In this document: piece by piece, positions 62,950 through 64,000 of the stretch
Layout of the letters: each line of letters starts with the position of its first letter
Numbering within the stretch: position 1 is the stretch's first letter
Source: DATAQC01 sp046263055
Lineage (GTDB): Bacteria; Actinomycetota; Acidimicrobiia; Acidimicrobiales; AC-14
Length of the DNA stretch: 64,000 bases
NCBI GenBank assembly: GCA_046263055.1
Contig: JBHELO010000014.1
Span: 1 to 64,000 of the forward strand
Reading direction: 5' to 3'
Notes under the pieces: model-generated
Databases searched by the model: none
Told to the model about the DNA's origin: nothing
What the model saw: only the letters and a program-made list of their open reading frames with translations
Position numbers and translations under genes: made by a program

Positions 62950-63246
62950 TTAGGGTCCCTCCTAGGGGTCCACCACCTCGGTGAGGGGCCTCCGTAGGGT
63001 TCGCCGGGTCGGTTCTTCTGGTTCGGCTGGGACTGCGACCGGAGCGCGGCGGCTCGACTCCTTACCGCTGATCGTCGAGTCGGACGAACCCCTCGGCACA
63101 CGTGCATCCCTGTTCAGGAACTCGGGGCCGCGGCGAGACGGACCCCTGCTTGTGGAATGTCCGGATGGACACGACCCTCACGGAAGTGTGCGGAGCCAGC
63201 ACTGGGAGGACCGGCGATAAGGAGCGACGAGGAAGGGGAGGAAGAA
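62950..63246 (+). ncRNA. Possible bridge (seek) RNA region of the IS110 element
   Basis: IS110-group elements encode a structured guide RNA in the non-coding end upstream of the recombinase. This ~300-nt strip has no ORF and contains several stems: TGTCC/GGACA (63158-63171) and CGACTC/GAGTCG near 63055-63085. The assignment rests on position and family. Exact ends and guide loops are not resolved. Confidence 0.3.
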
Positions 63247-64000
63247 GTGGGACAGACAATCAGGTTGGGCATCGACGTGGCCTGCCGGGCCGACCACCAG
63301 GCGAGCTGCGCCGACGGCGCCGGCGAGTTCCTGTGGTCGGGCTGGGGGTTTCGGACCACGCCGGCCGATCTGGAGCGGCTGTGGGCCAAGGTGCCCGCCG
63401 GCGTCGAAGTCACTGTCGTCCTGGAGCCGACCCGCAACGCCTGGGTGCCCCTGGCGGGGCTGCGGGCTCGGGGGGCGAAGGTGGTGATGGTGCCGCCCGA
63501 GCAGTCGGCCGACCTGCGGGACTACTACAACAAGCACACCAAGACCGACCGGCTCGACTCCCGCATCCTGGCCCGGTTGCCACTCCTGCATCCCGACGGG
63601 CTGCGCTCGATCGACCACCTGGGCCCGGCCGAGCCCCTGCTGCGGGCGGTACGTCTGCGCTCCAGCCTGGTCAAGCGCCGCACCGCCACCGCCCAGCGCC
63701 TCGACGCCCTGGTCGAGCTTCTCGGGCCGTCGTGGGGCGACGTCCTGGGCACCGGCGACTACAACAAGAGCTCCCTGGCGTGCTGGAGCGCTACGCCGAT
63801 CCGCGGGCGCTGCGGAAGTTGGGCCGCAAGCGGCTGACGACGCTGCTCATTCGGGCCAGCCGGGGGGCGTGGCGGGAGGCCAAGGCGGACGAGCTGCTGG
63901 CCGCAGCCGAGGAGTCGATCGAGCTGTGGGCCGCCGGAGGACTCGACTTCGAGGAGCTGGCCGGCGACATCGCCACCGAGGTGCGGCTGCTGCGCAACCT
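63247..64000 (+). pseudogene. IS110-family transposase, frameshifted
   Basis: DEDD-type recombinase of IS110. RLGIDVACRADHQASC carries the first Asp, VVLEPTRNAWVPL the Glu and KTDRLDSRILA the Asp pair. The first frame runs 63247-63837, but homology leaves it at about 63780: ERYADPRALRKLGRKRLTTLL continues in the frame beginning at 63780 to the window edge. One G seems to be missing (GCG-TGC where GCG-GTG-CTG is expected). GTG 63247 has GGGGAGGAAGAA upstream. Could be a real mutation or a sequencing error. Confidence 0.85.

Larger units (their letters stand above)
62900..64000 (+). mobile_element. IS110-family element (left part; right end outside the window)
   Basis: Holds the IS110 recombinase gene and its 5' non-coding end. 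The left boundary is not fixed by sequence: IS110 elements lack strong terminal inverted repeats, and I see none. It lies beside an older transposase remnant. The 62871-63246 gap belongs mostly to this non-coding end. Confidence 0.6.

Overview
The window is very GC-rich DNA (well over 70% by eye), with GTG/TTG starts and 4- to 8-base gene overlaps throughout. It looks like chromosomal sequence from an actinomycetote. Supporting signs are a mycothiol synthase (MshD), a bacterial proteasome activator (Bpa), SepF with no FtsA in the division cluster, MurT/GatD lipid II amidation genes, and several start codons 6-8 nt behind a TANNNT box (leaderless transcription). The style of the lineage-specific hypotheticals suggests class Acidimicrobiia, but that is inference.

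Layout. 1-10.5 kb: housekeeping and accessory genes (mshD, a VIT/CCC1 transporter, rlmN, a sugar nucleotidyltransferase, an AMP-binding ligase, a DUF255 thioredoxin-fold protein, a nitroreductase, two hypotheticals). 10.6-16.8 kb: dnaE, a DUF1059 peptide, bpa, a phosphodiesterase and an Rrf2 regulator. 16.8-25.9 kb: a membrane-anchored protein, rluD, lspA, a DksA/TraR-type protein, a DUF167 protein, ileS, an unusual membrane protein with a histone-H1-like tail, yggT and sepF. 25.9-44.4 kb, all on the minus strand: one of the most complete division/cell-wall (dcw) clusters, read as mraZ-rsmH-ftsL-ftsI-murE-murF-mraY-murD-ftsW-murG-murC-murB-ftsQ-ftsZ-pgeF-yggS-sepF-yggT. Divergent from it is murT-gatD (44.5-46.6 kb), which amidates the lipid II made by the cluster. 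46.6-54.2 kb: yceH, a DMT transporter, a CDP-alcohol phosphatidyltransferase, a DegT aminotransferase, a decayed FGGY-kinase pseudogene, an LplA-like ligase, an HNH nuclease and a ROK kinase. 54.5-59.2 kb: a moxR-DUF58-transglutaminase operon. 59.2-62.3 kb: a DUF3040 protein, dinB, a polyprenyl-phosphate glycosyltransferase and a small membrane protein. 62.4-64 kb: a transposase remnant, then a frameshifted IS110-family element that runs off the right edge.

The central theme is envelope growth and division. The Mur enzymes make UDP-MurNAc-pentapeptide, MraY and MurG make lipid II, MurT/GatD amidate it, FtsW/FtsI polymerise it, and FtsZ/SepF/FtsQ/FtsL organise the septum. Most minus-strand cluster genes are translationally coupled by GTGA, ATGA or GTGGCTGA overlaps.

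The least explained features are: (i) the TM + tandem-domain + H1-tail protein in the place where related genomes carry divIVA; (ii) an 18-codon leader peptide coupled to ftsQ and overlapping alternative hairpins; (iii) the mraZ-rsmH junction, with a 15-bp minisatellite containing the mraZ stop codon and a long hairpin at the rsmH start; (iv) in-frame minisatellites inside rlmN and dinB; (v) a 72-bp repeat that supplies the rlmN stop codon. Almost all long antisense ORFs here are GC-bias shadows and were left out.
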